DNA from: Bradyrhizobium forestalis
Lineage (GTDB): Bacteria > Pseudomonadota > Alphaproteobacteria > Rhizobiales > Xanthobacteraceae
DNA: 51,909 nt
Assembly: GCF_002795245.1 (NCBI RefSeq)
Contig: NZ_PGVG01000046.1
Coordinates: 1 to 51,909 of the forward strand
Direction of reading: 5' to 3'
The notes under the pieces were generated by a model. The model was not told the origin of the DNA. It made no database searches and saw only the letters and a list, made by a program, of their open reading frames with translations. Shown here piece by piece: positions 1 to 9,376 of this stretch; position 1 is the stretch's first letter, and each line of letters starts with the position of its first letter. The position numbers were made by a program, and so were the translations under genes.

Positions 1-157
1 GCCTCGGAGGATGGACCGGCTACGCCTCGGAGCGGCCACCAGGTCCCATCACTATGCGCAGAGGGTGGCACCGCTTCAAGCAAATGTCAGCCGGTTGGAG
101 GCTCCGAGATATGTGCACGCCTTAGCCCACAAGGGGAGAGGGTGAAAGTACCCGCCA

Positions 158-1717
158 CTACCCCATTCTTTCCCACAGTCGATGAGCGAGCACGCCGGCG
201 CGCTTCTCGATCGCGGCCGCGGCATCGAGTGCGAGATCCTCGCGATAGCGCCCGGCAATCAGCTGCACACCGATCGGCTTGCCGTCATCCAGCGCCACCG
301 GCACCACCGCGCCGGGCAGCCCCAGCACGTTGACGGCGGAGATGAAGCGGATCTCGCCCCAGAAGATCTCGCGCACGCGCTCCGCGCTGACGGTGTCCTC
401 GCGCGGGCCCGGCGTCGGCTTCACCGTGGTCGGCGCCAGCACCACCGGATACTCCTCGAAGAACAATTGCCAGGCGCGGATATGACCGCTACGCGCGGCG
501 GTCGCCTGCATCCAGGCCTTGAGATCGAGCACATTGGCCTTGGCCTTCATGCCGCCCCAGGCCTTGTGAAAATCTTCGGACGTGACCTTCAGCATCGAGG
601 CTTCCTGCATCACCACGGTCTCGTTGGTGATGATGTCGCACCAGGTCTGCCAGACGCCGTTGATGTCGGGCACGTCGACCTCGCTGACGCGATAGCCGGA
701 ACGTTCGAGATGATCGGCGGCCCGGCGCAGCGCCGCGGCGACAAACGGGTCGACGTCCATGTCCTCCGGGATCTTGGCCAGCGCGACCTTGATCGGCCCT
801 TTCGGCTTTGGCCCAACCAGCGGCGCCGGCACCCACCAGGGATCGCGCGGATCGCGCTGGCTCATCACTTCCAGCGCGAGCCGAACGTCGCCGACGTGGC
901 GCGCGAGCGGCCCCTGCGCCGACATCAGATGCGCCAGCATCGGCCGCTCCGCCGTTGCGCTCCCGTTAAACGCGGGGATGCGGCCCTGGGTCGGCTTGAT
1001 GGTGGCGATGCCGTTGCAATGCGCCGGCCAGCGCAGCGAGCCGCCGATGTCGTTGCCGTGGGCGATGGTGCCGATGCCCGCCGCGACGGCCGAACCCGCG
1101 CCGCCCGAGGAGCCGCCGCAGGTGATATTGGGATCCCAGGGGTTGAGCGTCAGCCCGTGCAGGGGATTGTCGGTGAAGCCGCGGAAGGAGAATTCCGGCG
1201 TGTTGGTCAGCCCGATGACGATCGCGCCAGCCTTCTTCAGGTTGCGCACGACCGGCGCATCGGAGGGCGCGACCAGGTCCTTGTTGGCGGGCACGCCGTT
1301 GAAGTTCGGCCGGCCTTCGTAGTCGACATTTTCCTTGATGGTCACAGGCACGCCGTGCAGGAGGCCGAGCTCGCCGCCTTTCGCCCGCAGCTTGTCAGCG
1401 GCGTGCGCGGCAGCCAGCGCCTCTTCCGAAAGATCGACGACGACGGCGTTCAGTCGCGGATTGACGGCGCGCATCCGATCGAGATGCGCTTCAACGGTTT
1501 CGACCGCGGAGATCGCGCCGGAGCGGATCGCGGCCGCGGTGTCGGCCGCCGACCATTGCCAGGCCGGTCCTTTCGGGCGGCGCGCCGCGGCCGACTTACG
1601 CGGCGCTGCCTTCTTTGCCGTCTTCGCAACGACGCCCTTGGCACTTGCGCTTTTCTTGCTGGAGGTCTTTGCCGGTTTCTTCGAAGCAGTCTTCTTCTTG
1701 GTCGCCTTCTTCGCCAC
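158..1717 (-). CDS. Amidase signature family protein with Lys/Ala-rich N-terminal tail
   Basis: This 519-residue protein is an amidohydrolase of the amidase signature family, which hydrolyses C-N amide bonds with a Ser-cisSer-Lys triad. The triad can be placed by motif and spacing: Lys128 in TIKEN, the cis-Ser at about 203 in GGSSGG, and the nucleophile Ser227 in DIGGS. The 75 and 24 residue spacings match those of GatA-type enzymes. Residues 1-50 are an unusual Lys/Ala/Ser-rich, histone H1-like tail that is not part of the catalytic fold. The substrate cannot be read from the sequence, and no gatB or gatC lies beside it, so a role in Gln-tRNA formation is unlikely. It lies downstream of an MFS gene on the same strand across a gap of about 117 bp. 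The family call is secure and the substrate unknown. Confidence 0.9.
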   Translation of the reverse strand: MAKKATKKKTASKKPAKTSSKKSASAKGVVAKTAKKAAPRKSAAARRPKGPAWQWSAADTAAAIRSGAISAVETVEAHLDRMRAVNPRLNAVVVDLSEEALAAAHAADKLRAKGGELGLLHGVPVTIKENVDYEGRPNFNGVPANKDLVAPSDAPVVRNLKKAGAIVIGLTNTPEFSFRGFTDNPLHGLTLNPWDPNITCGGSSGGAGSAVAAGIGTIAHGNDIGGSLRWPAHCNGIATIKPTQGRIPAFNGSATAERPMLAHLMSAQGPLARHVGDVRLALEVMSQRDPRDPWWVPAPLVGPKPKGPIKVALAKIPEDMDVDPFVAAALRRAADHLERSGYRVSEVDVPDINGVWQTWCDIITNETVVMQEASMLKVTSEDFHKAWGGMKAKANVLDLKAWMQATAARSGHIRAWQLFFEEYPVVLAPTTVKPTPGPREDTVSAERVREIFWGEIRFISAVNVLGLPGAVVPVALDDGKPIGVQLIAGRYREDLALDAAAAIEKRAGVLAHRLWERMG

Positions 1718-1834
1718 GTCGCATCTCCTGAAATTGCGGCGCGGAGGTTACGGATGGCGACAGGGCGTGTACAGGCGTTTTCTGCATGGCGCGACGGCGC
1801 GACGCGGCGAATTGTCCGCGAGCGCGCCCCTGCG

Positions 1835-3016
1835 CTATTCCGCGGGGCAGACCACGGCGGCTGCCTGCGCGCGGTCAAGCCGCAAGCTCCACAGCGCCAG
1901 CACAAGGCCAACTGCCGTGATGCCCGCTGCGACCAGCGGCAGCGTGGAGAGACCGAGCCCGCGGTCGATGGTAACGCCACCGGCCCAAGCGCCGAGCGCG
2001 TTGCCGAGATTGAACGCGGCGATGTTGAGGCTGGAGGCGAGCGTGCGACCGCTGGGGCCGGCGGCCTCCAGCACACGAAGCTGGAGCGGGGCGACGGTTG
2101 CGAAGGCGGCGATGCCAAGCAGCAGGATCAGCGCGATGGAAAGAATCTTGATCGACAGCACGGCGGCCAGACCAAGCAGCACGATCGCAAGCGCGGCAAG
2201 CGTGCCGGTCAGGGCCCTTGCGAGGCCGCGGTCCGCAAGCCTGCCACCGGCGACGTTGCCGATCGCGAGCCCGACGCCGAACACCAGCAGGATCGGCGAC
2301 ACCGCCGCCTCCGAGAAGCCGGTGAAGCGCGTCAGGACCGGCTGGATATAGGTGAATACGACGAACAGGCCGGCAAAGCCGAACACGGTCATGGCAAGGC
2401 CGAGCAGCACCTGCGGACGGCCGAGCACGGCCACTTCTTCGGCAAGCGAGATCGGCTTGTCGCCATTGCCGACATGGCCGGGCACGAGCACCGCCACGAC
2501 CGCAAAGGCAACCATGCCGATGACCGTCACCGCCCAGAACGCGGCACGCCAGCCGAGCATCAGGCCGAACCAGGCGCCGAAGGGCACGCCCAGCAGCGTC
2601 GCGACCGTCAGGCCGATGAACATGGTGGCGATCGCAGACGCACGCTTGTCCTCGGCAACGAGGCTGGTGGCCACGACCGAGCCGACACCGAAGAACGTGC
2701 CGTGGGCGAGCGAAGTCAGCACGCGTGCGGCCATCAGCAATTCGTAGTTCGGCGCCAGCGCGCAAGCCGCATTGCCCAGCGTGAAGATCGCCATCAGCGC
2801 CAGCAGCACTGTTTTCCGCGGCATTTTGCGCGTCGCCAGGGTGAGGACCGGCGCCCCCACGAATACGCCGAGCGCATAGCCGGAGATGAGAAGGCCCGCG
2901 ACAGGCACGGAGACATGCATGTCGGCGGCGACCTGCAGCAGCAGGCCCATGATGATGAATTCGGTGGTGCCGATGCCGAAGGCACCGGCGGTGAGCGCGA
3001 GGACGGCGGGAGGCAT
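1835..3016 (-). CDS. MFS transporter, DHA1 (AraJ/YdhP-like) family
   Basis: This 393-residue integral inner-membrane protein has the twelve hydrophobic segments of the major facilitator superfamily. The N-terminal segment contains GTTEFIIMG, typical of the AraJ/YdhP branch of drug or sugar efflux permeases. I place the start at the ATG at 3016 because a GGAG Shine-Dalgarno lies just upstream and the protein then begins right before the first membrane helix. A longer in-frame start at 3073 has no ribosome binding site. The gene is transcribed away from the LysR-type gene at 3115, the usual arrangement for a regulator and its target, so control by that regulator is likely. The exported substrate is unknown. 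Confidence 0.9.
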   Translation of the reverse strand: MPPAVLALTAGAFGIGTTEFIIMGLLLQVAADMHVSVPVAGLLISGYALGVFVGAPVLTLATRKMPRKTVLLALMAIFTLGNAACALAPNYELLMAARVLTSLAHGTFFGVGSVVATSLVAEDKRASAIATMFIGLTVATLLGVPFGAWFGLMLGWRAAFWAVTVIGMVAFAVVAVLVPGHVGNGDKPISLAEEVAVLGRPQVLLGLAMTVFGFAGLFVVFTYIQPVLTRFTGFSEAAVSPILLVFGVGLAIGNVAGGRLADRGLARALTGTLAALAIVLLGLAAVLSIKILSIALILLLGIAAFATVAPLQLRVLEAAGPSGRTLASSLNIAAFNLGNALGAWAGGVTIDRGLGLSTLPLVAAGITAVGLVLALWSLRLDRAQAAAVVCPAE

Positions 3017-3114
3017 GCGAGGCTCCAGTGGATGAGACGAGCCACGCAGATAGCGGCACTGCAGCAAAACCATTAGAATGTCCGCAATCCAATCATTTGT
3101 GACGTGAATTCAAC

Positions 3115-4056
3115 ATGGCCCGCTTCGACACCAACCGTTCGGCCGAGATGGAGGTCTTCGTCCGCGTCGTCGATCTCGGCGGCTTCACGCAAGCCGCGCG
3201 AAAACTGCGCCTGACGCCGTCGGGCGTCAGCAAGCTGATCTCGCGGCTGGAGGCGCGCCTCGGCGCGCGGCTGGTCAATCGCACCACGCGCAAGCTGACG
3301 CTGACGGAGGAAGGCCAGGCCTTCTACGAGCGCGCCGTGCGGATCCTTGCCGAGATGGAGGAGGCCGAGCGCGAGGCGGCCTCGGGCGCCGCGCCGCGCG
3401 GCCGCCTTACGGTGAATTGCAACATTCCCTTCGGCATGCTGCATGTGATGCCGCTGATTCCGCGCTTCCTGGAGCAGCATCCCGACGTCACGCTCGACCT
3501 CGTGCTGACCGACCTGATGCAGGAGCGTGCCGACGTCGCCATTCGCGTCGGTCCGTTGCGGGCATCACGCCTGATCGCGCGAAAGCTCGGCACCAGCCGC
3601 ATGGTCGTGGTCGGCGCGCCGGATTATATCGCCCGCTGCGGCACGCCGAAGACACCGGCCGATCTCGCCGATCACCGCGGCATCGGCTGGACCTTTCCCC
3701 GCAGCATTCGCGGCTGGCCGTTTAGGCGCGGCGACCGCACCGAGGAAGCCGTGCCGCCGCCCGTCGCGCGCGCCAGCGACGGCGAAGCCGCCCGCCGCCT
3801 CTGCCTCGGCGGCGTCGGTCTCGCCCGTCTCGCCCTCTTCCACATCGGCCCCGACATCGAATCCGGCCGCCTCGTCCCGGTGCTGCAGAGCTACAATCCC
3901 GGCGACCGCGAAGACATCCACGCCGTCTATGTCGGTCACACCGCCCCGCTGCCCGCGCGCGTGCGCGCCTTCATCGATTTCCTCGCCGAGCACGCGCGGG
4001 TGAGCGATCCCGCGCTGAAGCGGGCGGGAGATGGGAGGTGGAAATTGGTGGGATGA
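3115..4056 (+). CDS. LysR-family transcriptional regulator
   Basis: This 313-residue protein has an N-terminal winged helix-turn-helix at about residues 8-66 (FTQAARKLRLTPSGVSKLI) followed by a periplasmic-binding-protein-like effector domain, as in the CrgA/AaeR-like branch of LysR regulators. It is divergent from the MFS gene ending at 1835, with roughly 100 bp of shared promoter region (3017-3114), so it probably regulates that transporter and itself. The inducer cannot be inferred. The length and start are normal for the family. Confidence 0.93.
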   Translation: MARFDTNRSAEMEVFVRVVDLGGFTQAARKLRLTPSGVSKLISRLEARLGARLVNRTTRKLTLTEEGQAFYERAVRILAEMEEAEREAASGAAPRGRLTVNCNIPFGMLHVMPLIPRFLEQHPDVTLDLVLTDLMQERADVAIRVGPLRASRLIARKLGTSRMVVVGAPDYIARCGTPKTPADLADHRGIGWTFPRSIRGWPFRRGDRTEEAVPPPVARASDGEAARRLCLGGVGLARLALFHIGPDIESGRLVPVLQSYNPGDREDIHAVYVGHTAPLPARVRAFIDFLAEHARVSDPALKRAGDGRWKLVG

Positions 4057-4340
4057 TGGCGGAGGGAGGGAATCTCGAAAGAAAATTGCTCTATCGCTCC
4101 CTCTCAGGTTCTCTCCATAGGGGAGAGAGAAGCCGAGCTAACTGCTTCTCAGTTCATGAGAATTCGCTGCGGCTTTTGCTGATGTCGGAACGTGGGCGTG
4201 CGGAGCGGCAAGATATTCCGCACAGTCGCTGCGGAACACGTGGACAAACATAGCCCGGTCGATTGCGAATCCCTGCCCCGCGTTAATCGCCCGGAACGAT
4301 CAACTGGGCGGAAGGATTCGTCCCGGCAGGAGCGATCTCG

Positions 4341-4610
4341 ATGCTGATGCCTAAGGAAAGGCGGCCAGTGATCCGCACGCTGCGCGGATGGGCCGTAAGC
4401 ATGCTGCAGGAGGCTGGCGCCATCCACGAATGCGAGGTTCATGGCTGGGCAAAGGATCGGGCCGACCCTCACGCCCGTGAACGCGCCCTCGATATCGCCC
4501 GTCGGCATCCGCCGGACGGCATTTCTCCCGACGAAGCAGCCGCGGAGGTTCGCGACGTCTTGGATTCGGTGGGCGACACGTGCCCGGAATATCGGGACGA
4601 TGATTGCTGA
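4341..4610 (+). CDS. Hypothetical protein (89 aa)
   Basis: This is a small soluble, acidic protein with no motif I recognise. An AGGAG box lies 9 nt before the ATG at 4341; a second ATG two codons later is also possible. The sequence is rich in Arg, Ala and Asp and includes DEAAAEVRDVL near the C-terminus, which looks like an amphipathic helix. It precedes the 2'-5' RNA ligase-like pseudogene by 30 bp on the same strand and may once have been co-transcribed with it. The coding call rests on the ribosome binding site and codon pattern; the function is unknown. Confidence 0.6.
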   Translation: MLMPKERRPVIRTLRGWAVSMLQEAGAIHECEVHGWAKDRADPHARERALDIARRHPPDGISPDEAAAEVRDVLDSVGDTCPEYRDDDC

Positions 4611-4640
4611 GGCCGCACTGATGGCTATATCCAGGTCCGC

Positions 4641-5133
4641 ATGGACCGGACGTTCATTCTGACAGCCGAGTTGGATCCCGCCAGTTTCGCCTGGCTGGAC
4701 GGTCTCCGTCGTGAACATTTCCCACCGGAGCGCAACCTGCTGCCGGCCCACCTAACGCTTTTTCACCGCCTCTCCACGCCGCAGACGGGCTGCCTGGACG
4801 ATGTAGCCGTGCCGGCCGCTCCCATACCCATTCGATACGATGACGTTCGCATCCTCGGATTCGGGGTCGCAATCGGGATACGATCCCCCGAACTCGAGCG
4901 GCTGCGAGCTGCCTTGCGCAGCGCAATCGGCGGCGAGTTTTCCCGGCAGGAGGGCCAAAGCTGGCGTCCGCACGCGACCATCCAAAACAAAGGTGACTGC
5001 TGCCGTTGCGTGGGCGCTTCATGACCAGCTTCAGCCCAAGTTCGAGCCTCGCGCCGGCGCCGTATCCGCGTTGCTCCTCTGGGAGTATCTAGGCGGGCCT
5101 TGGCGGCCAGCTGACCGCTGGCCCTTTGGCTGA
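4641..5133 (+). pseudogene. 2'-5' RNA ligase / cyclic phosphodiesterase family protein, frameshifted
   Basis: Two frames together encode one protein of the 2H phosphoesterase superfamily, which acts on 2'-5' or cyclic phosphodiester ends of RNA. Frame one carries the first H-x-T/L motif (AHLTLFH, about residue 36) and the second (HATIQNK). Immediately after QNK the frame fails, and the expected C-terminal part (VTAAVAWALHDQ to GGPWRPADRWPF) continues in the next frame up to a stop at 5133. The break lies at the AAA run at 4989-4991, where one extra A explains the shift. Either the gene is newly inactivated or the base is a sequencing error. Both catalytic His motifs lie before the break. Confidence 0.8.
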
Positions 5134-5141
5134 CCGCGGGC

Positions 5142-5469
5142 TTATCTGTCCGCCCGCCTGACTCCAGCGTACCATTCGGCATAGGGCGTGTTCTTCGCCA
5201 TGCGCCGGTTGAGGTCGGGTGAACCATCCGTCCACCAGACCGGCCCCCGTTCGCCTAACGCCCTTTTGGCTTCGTCTACGGCGCGATGGGCGGCTGCTTC
5301 GGCCTCCTGATCTTTCGACACCTTTCGCGGCCCGTACCGCACGCCTGGCGGACATCAGCCGCTTCATCAGCGCGGAGCGCTCGTTCTCTCCGAGGTGCGG
5401 ATTGGCCATGCGCCAAAGCCGTCCGCGCGCGACGAAGTAGCGGCCATCGGGCGTCGCCGGATGCTTCAC
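5142..5469 (-). pseudogene. Small conserved rhizobial protein downstream of ku, frameshifted
   Basis: The start (MKHPATPDGRYFVARGRLWRM) is in one frame and the conserved C-terminal half (ALGERGPVWWTDGSPD, then NTPYAEW) is in another. Read across a one-base shift near 5318-5325 they give a single protein of about 108 residues of a type common in rhizobia, with a middle stretch of charged helix (SARRAVRAAK, then AAAHRAVDEAK). Its ATG lies 2 bp after the ku stop codon, so it was probably translated with ku. The function is unknown. The cause may be decay or a one-base sequence error; the neighbouring gene at 4641 has the same kind of lesion. Confidence 0.72.
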
Positions 5470-5471
5470 GC

Positions 5472-6395
5472 TCAGGCCGACTTCCGCCGCGCCCCTGCTG
5501 CAGGCTTCTTCGCCGACGCCTCCTTCGCGGGCTTCTTGCCCGCGATAGACATCAGCATTTCCTTCTGTCCTGACGCGTTCTTCGGCTTCTTGGCGGGTTT
5601 TGCCTCCTTCGCCGACCCAGCTTCCCGGCCGACGCTCTGTCGCAGCGCCTCCATCAGGTCGACCACGTTCTCGCCCTTGGGCCGTTCCTTCGGCCGGATG
5701 ACCTTGCCGGCGCGCTTCTGATTGATGAGATCGATCAGGGCGGTTTCGTAATGGTCCTCGAACTTCTCCGGATCGAACCGCCCTGCCTTTTGGTTCACAA
5801 TGTGCTTGGCGAGATCAAGCATGTCCTTGGTGACCTTCACGTCCTGGATCTCGTCAAAGTATTCCTGCTCGCTGCGGACCTCGTAGGGGTAGCGCAGCAG
5901 CGTTCCGACTAGACCCTTGTCCATCGGCTCGAGCGCGATGATGTGCTCGCGGTTCGTCAGCACCACCCGCCCGATCGCGACCTTGTCCATCTCCCGGATG
6001 GTCTCGCGGATCACCGCGAACGCGTCGTGCCCGACCTTCCCGTCTGGCCGAATGTAGTAAGGATGGATCAGGTAACGGGGGTCGATGTCGGATCGATCGA
6101 CGAACTCGTCGATCTCGATGGCGCGCGTGGACTCGAGCGCGATCTCCTCGAGCTCCTCCTTGGTGACCTCGATGAATTGGTCCTTCTCGAGCTGGTAGCC
6201 CTTGACGATGTCCTCGTTGGGCACCTCGTCGCCGGTGTCCGCGTCGACCTTCAGGTACTTGATGCGATGGCCGGTCTGCCGGTTCAGCTGGTTGAAGGAG
6301 ATCTTCTCGCTCTCGGAGGTGGCCGGATAGAGCGCCACCGGGCAGGTCACCAGGGATAGTCGTAGGAAGCCTTTCCAGTTGGCGCGAGGGGCCAT
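5472..6395 (-). CDS. ku: Non-homologous end-joining protein Ku
   Basis: This 307-residue protein is bacterial Ku, a homodimeric ring that binds double-strand DNA ends and recruits ligase LigD. The Ku core spans about residues 8-255, beginning WKGFLRLSLVTCPVALYP and including FNQLNRQTGHRIKY and the IHPYYI and LRYPYEVR segments typical of the family. The last 50 residues are a Lys/Ala-rich tail of the kind that contacts DNA in other bacterial Ku proteins. A CGGAG box precedes the ATG. No ligD lies in this window, so the partner must be elsewhere. It marks the last intact chromosomal gene before the mobile region on the right. Confidence 0.96.
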   Translation of the reverse strand: MAPRANWKGFLRLSLVTCPVALYPATSESEKISFNQLNRQTGHRIKYLKVDADTGDEVPNEDIVKGYQLEKDQFIEVTKEELEEIALESTRAIEIDEFVDRSDIDPRYLIHPYYIRPDGKVGHDAFAVIRETIREMDKVAIGRVVLTNREHIIALEPMDKGLVGTLLRYPYEVRSEQEYFDEIQDVKVTKDMLDLAKHIVNQKAGRFDPEKFEDHYETALIDLINQKRAGKVIRPKERPKGENVVDLMEALRQSVGREAGSAKEAKPAKKPKNASGQKEMLMSIAGKKPAKEASAKKPAAGARRKSA

Positions 6396-6603
6396 TTACG
6401 CGGAACTCCGTTAGGTATGTTCCGATTCAAGACGAATGGACAGACCAAGTTCCGACAGCCGGAGAATGAAAATTATTGGGTCCATGACTACCGCTCGCCT
6501 GGAGCTCCTGGTGCTCTAGCAAGCGGCCCTTTATCCGTAGAAGGCTGCGACAGTTTTTCTAGGCTAAGGCCCGCGCTTCATCCCGTTTCTGCGCTGCCGC
6601 GGA

Positions 6604-7132
6604 ATGCCGAAACAGCCTCGCCTCTTCGAGTGGTGTGCTGGGCGGGCATTTATCGGCTTTTCGATGCTTGGCCACGGCCTATGCGAAACGCTTTGCCTGG
6701 CAGATGAATCCCGCGGCGGTGACCCGCTGCAAGAACCCATCAAGCTGAATCACCTTGAGGGTCGGGTCTTGGTTTACGAGTCCAACAACCTGCGGAGCAT
6801 ACCCAAGAGCGAACGCTGGAACTTGGTAGTTAGCAATCCGCCCCACTTCATCGACCAGTATGAAGGCGACATCCGCGCGCACGACCCCGATTGGGCAATC
6901 CACCGGGAGTTCTTCAACACTATACATCCCTACTTAGCAGATGATTGGCGTAATCGTTCTGCAGGAGAACAATCGCGGTTCTACAGTCGAGACCTTCCCT
7001 GAGTTGATCGATGCGGCGGGTCTTGCAGTCGTGTTCACTCACGGCGACCATAAAGAGCTTACGCACGAGAGCGTTTTCTATTTCATCGGCATCATGAAGA
7101 AGGGCGCTAACGTTCCCGCGTGGGCATATTAG
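6604..7132 (+). pseudogene. Class I SAM-dependent methyltransferase, multiply frameshifted remnant
   Basis: Pieces of one methyltransferase lie in three frames. The first piece has the SAM-binding motif I region (LFEWCAGRAFIGFSMLGHG). A short stretch after LAD continues as MNPAAV in another frame around 6702-6745. The frame then returns for the catalytic NPPH motif (VVSNPPHFIDQY). A third break near 6945 moves the end (VIVLQENNRGST to FYFIGIMKKG) into the next frame. Intact relatives are small N6-adenine or related methyltransferases of about 200 residues. At least three indels in about 530 bp mean this is real decay rather than one sequencing error. It sits at the left edge of the island. 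Confidence 0.78.
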
Positions 7133-7260
7133 CGAACCGACCAGCTTTTTCTCTCGCTCGATCGGTGCTTGCTTGGCAACGAGCTACCCGATGTTCACAT
7201 CGGGATCTTCGATTCAATATTTTCGGATGATGCACGGAGAGGTCTGCGAGGTATTTGCTA

Positions 7261-8847
7261 CTAGCGTCGCTTCTTTGGCAGGGTTAGGCTGCGCCTTGCC
7301 TTATGTGCTTTGAATTTGAGCACCGCCTCGACCGCTTCTTCCAGCGTTGCGAGCTGGTTATTGTTGATATTGCCAGGCGTGCGCTCGCCCGTGAGCAAGA
7401 ACGCGCCCGTCAACCGCGCGGGTGGCAGTACGACATAGCTCATAACCTCGCGATTGTCCTCGTCCATCCGTGCGACCACGACGAGATCGGCGCGTTGGTC
7501 GATGCGACGCCGGAGGCCCCACCGCGGAAATTTCCCGCGGGCAATGCTCGCGCGCGCTACCGCGATCATGACCTTGACCGCGCGATCAATCGTGATGAGG
7601 CCAGTCTTCTGATCGAAGGCGAGCGAATGGCCGAACGCAACGAGTTCGTCGACAAACTCCTCCCGAACTTCGACCAGGGTTGCGATGACCGCGCGGCGCC
7701 CGTCTTGGTATTTCAGGCTGTCCGGATAATAGCCGATGGCGGCATACGCCTTCCTGAGGCTGCCAAACCTCTTGATATACGCGCCGTTGCCGGGAAGATC
7801 GAACGAGGCATCGATGATCGAGGCGCTCAGTTCGCCTTTTTCAACCAGCAGGGCCCTCAATCGGTCCAGCATGTCCCGATCCGACAGCCGCAGCCGCCGC
7901 CGACTGGAAATCTTCTGAGCTTTCCAGAATAGCGCCGGCTTCACGATCGGCGCAAAGGACGCTTCGGATCGGATCCAGGCGTCGGGCGAATTAGGTTTGG
8001 GTTTCTGGCCCAGCTTCCAGTTGCTGCGGTTGTAGACGTTTCTTCCGATATAATGCTCGTTCTTAAGCAGATAACGGAGCGTCCAGCTCGTCCATCGCCG
8101 CCCGAACTGGTTCAGAATGCCGTCCCCGTTCAGCTCTTTAGCGATCGCCGACGGGCACTTTCGTTCTTCGACGAAGGACCGGAAAATCCGCCGGACGACC
8201 TCCTGCTCCTCCGGCGGGCCGGGTCGCAGCAGCACCCGATCCTCCTGCAAGGCCTTGCGCTGGCCATTCGCCAAAAAGCCCTTGGATCGGCCGGCCCGGT
8301 CGACAAGCTCGCGGCGCAAGCCATAGCCGGCCGGACCTCCCTGGCGAAATCCCAGTGTGACCAGGCGACATTGCGCGGCGAACACCTTCTTCGAGAGATC
8401 GAGACTATACTGTCCCGCGCCAATGCGCTTCAGCTGCTTTGCGATGTTCGACACGAAGCTGCCGTCGTTGTCGAACTGTTCGGCACAATACTGCACCGAA
8501 ACGCCAGCGCTTCTGCAGATGAACTCATAGTGAGCGCTTTCGTCGGCGTCCTGGAAACGGCCCCAACGGCTGACATCGAACACCAGGATGACACTAAAAT
8601 CTGCCTGAGCAGTCTTCACGTCGTGCAGCAGCTGCTGCAGCGCGCTGCGGCCCTTGAGCGTCAATCCGCTTCTCGCTTTGTCGATGTAGCTTTGCACAAT
8701 ATCGAGATCGTGCTCGATTGCGTAGGACGCGATCGCAAGCGCCTGGTTCGCGGTCGAATATTTCTGCTGCTCGGTGGACATCCGAATGTACTGCGCGGCC
8801 CGCACCCGACCATCGCTTGCTTCGGCAACTCCCGGTAGCTTGGCCAT
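7261..8847 (-). CDS. Large serine recombinase R1
   Basis: This 528-residue protein has an N-terminal resolvase domain (about 15-170) with the catalytic Ser24 in YIRMS and downstream DVSRWGR. A recombinase domain (PF07508-like, about 180-320) follows, with the RRWTSWTLRYLLKNEHYIG segment. The C-terminal 200 residues contain a repeat ending FGSLRKAYAAIGY, resembling a homing-endonuclease-associated repeat, and a domain shared with R2 at 10413. No zinc ribbon is visible. The start at 8847 is chosen because a G-rich box (AAGGGGGGG) precedes it and it makes the protein almost exactly as long as R2; a longer start at 8946 also exists. R1 lacks the ParB-like partners that follow R2. It probably mobilises DNA or acts at island sites; the target is unknown. 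Confidence 0.9.
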   Translation of the reverse strand: MAKLPGVAEASDGRVRAAQYIRMSTEQQKYSTANQALAIASYAIEHDLDIVQSYIDKARSGLTLKGRSALQQLLHDVKTAQADFSVILVFDVSRWGRFQDADESAHYEFICRSAGVSVQYCAEQFDNDGSFVSNIAKQLKRIGAGQYSLDLSKKVFAAQCRLVTLGFRQGGPAGYGLRRELVDRAGRSKGFLANGQRKALQEDRVLLRPGPPEEQEVVRRIFRSFVEERKCPSAIAKELNGDGILNQFGRRWTSWTLRYLLKNEHYIGRNVYNRSNWKLGQKPKPNSPDAWIRSEASFAPIVKPALFWKAQKISSRRRLRLSDRDMLDRLRALLVEKGELSASIIDASFDLPGNGAYIKRFGSLRKAYAAIGYYPDSLKYQDGRRAVIATLVEVREEFVDELVAFGHSLAFDQKTGLITIDRAVKVMIAVARASIARGKFPRWGLRRRIDQRADLVVVARMDEDNREVMSYVVLPPARLTGAFLLTGERTPGNINNNQLATLEEAVEAVLKFKAHKARRSLTLPKKRR

Positions 8848-9376
8848 GCCTACCCCCCCTTCGCCGATGCCGAGGTTAGGGCAGAGCTCGGACGGGAGTC
8901 TGGCAAAGCTCACCGATGGTTGGCGCTCTTTCAACCGATCGAGCAAGGTTCGACTATCTTTTTCGGAAATGTCTCTACGCGGCGCAACTCGGTTCTACAG
9001 CCTTCAGGATCAAGGGCGAGCCGTCGTCTGTTCCGCGCGCCGCTGCAAAGCGTTACTTTTGCATCCAGGAATCACCAGAACAATGAAGAAGCGTGCTGGC
9101 TCACCCATCCCAGGGCAGCCGAGCCGAGAAGCGAAGCCAGCCCGGCCCAGAACCAGGAACGGCCACGCGCGGCGTTGACAGACCGCAAGTATAGGAATGC
9201 ACCTAGCAGCGTGCCGTAGTTCTTCCTGAAATCTCCGTTGAGCTTTGCAATCTTCGAGAGCTCGGAATACCTGTCGATTTCGTCGGCCGCTTGCGCTGAT
9301 CCTCATGATTGAGCCAGCGTCCTATAAACTCCTGTTTTGCCCGACGGAGCAAGGGAAATTCGGCTAATCAAAACCC
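8848..9376. other. Gene-poor stretch upstream of R1
   Basis: About 530 bp without an intact gene. It contains the promoter region of R1 and the remnant at 9072-9300 described separately. I see no repeat of the cassette-border type here. Confidence 0.5.
9072..9300 (-). pseudogene. Possible C-terminal remnant of a membrane protein
   Basis: One minus-strand frame is open for about 75 codons, without a start codon, ending at the TGA at 9072-9074. It reads DEIDRYSELSKIAKLNGDF, then a hydrophobic stretch with FLYLR and FWAGLASLLGSAALGW that could be two membrane helices, and ends SSLFW. The amphipathic-plus-membrane pattern looks like real coding sequence that has lost its 5' part, but I do not recognise a family. 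Confidence 0.35.

Noticed and set aside
182..3076. A 964-codon open frame on the plus strand opposite the amidase and MFS genes
   Set aside because: It is the high-GC antisense shadow of two well-supported genes; its translation is low-complexity Arg/His/Gly-rich sequence without any family likeness.
6396..7260. A direct repeat of the tRNA-Ser 3' end at the left island edge
   Set aside because: Reading the region I found no match to the tRNA T-arm and acceptor sequence.
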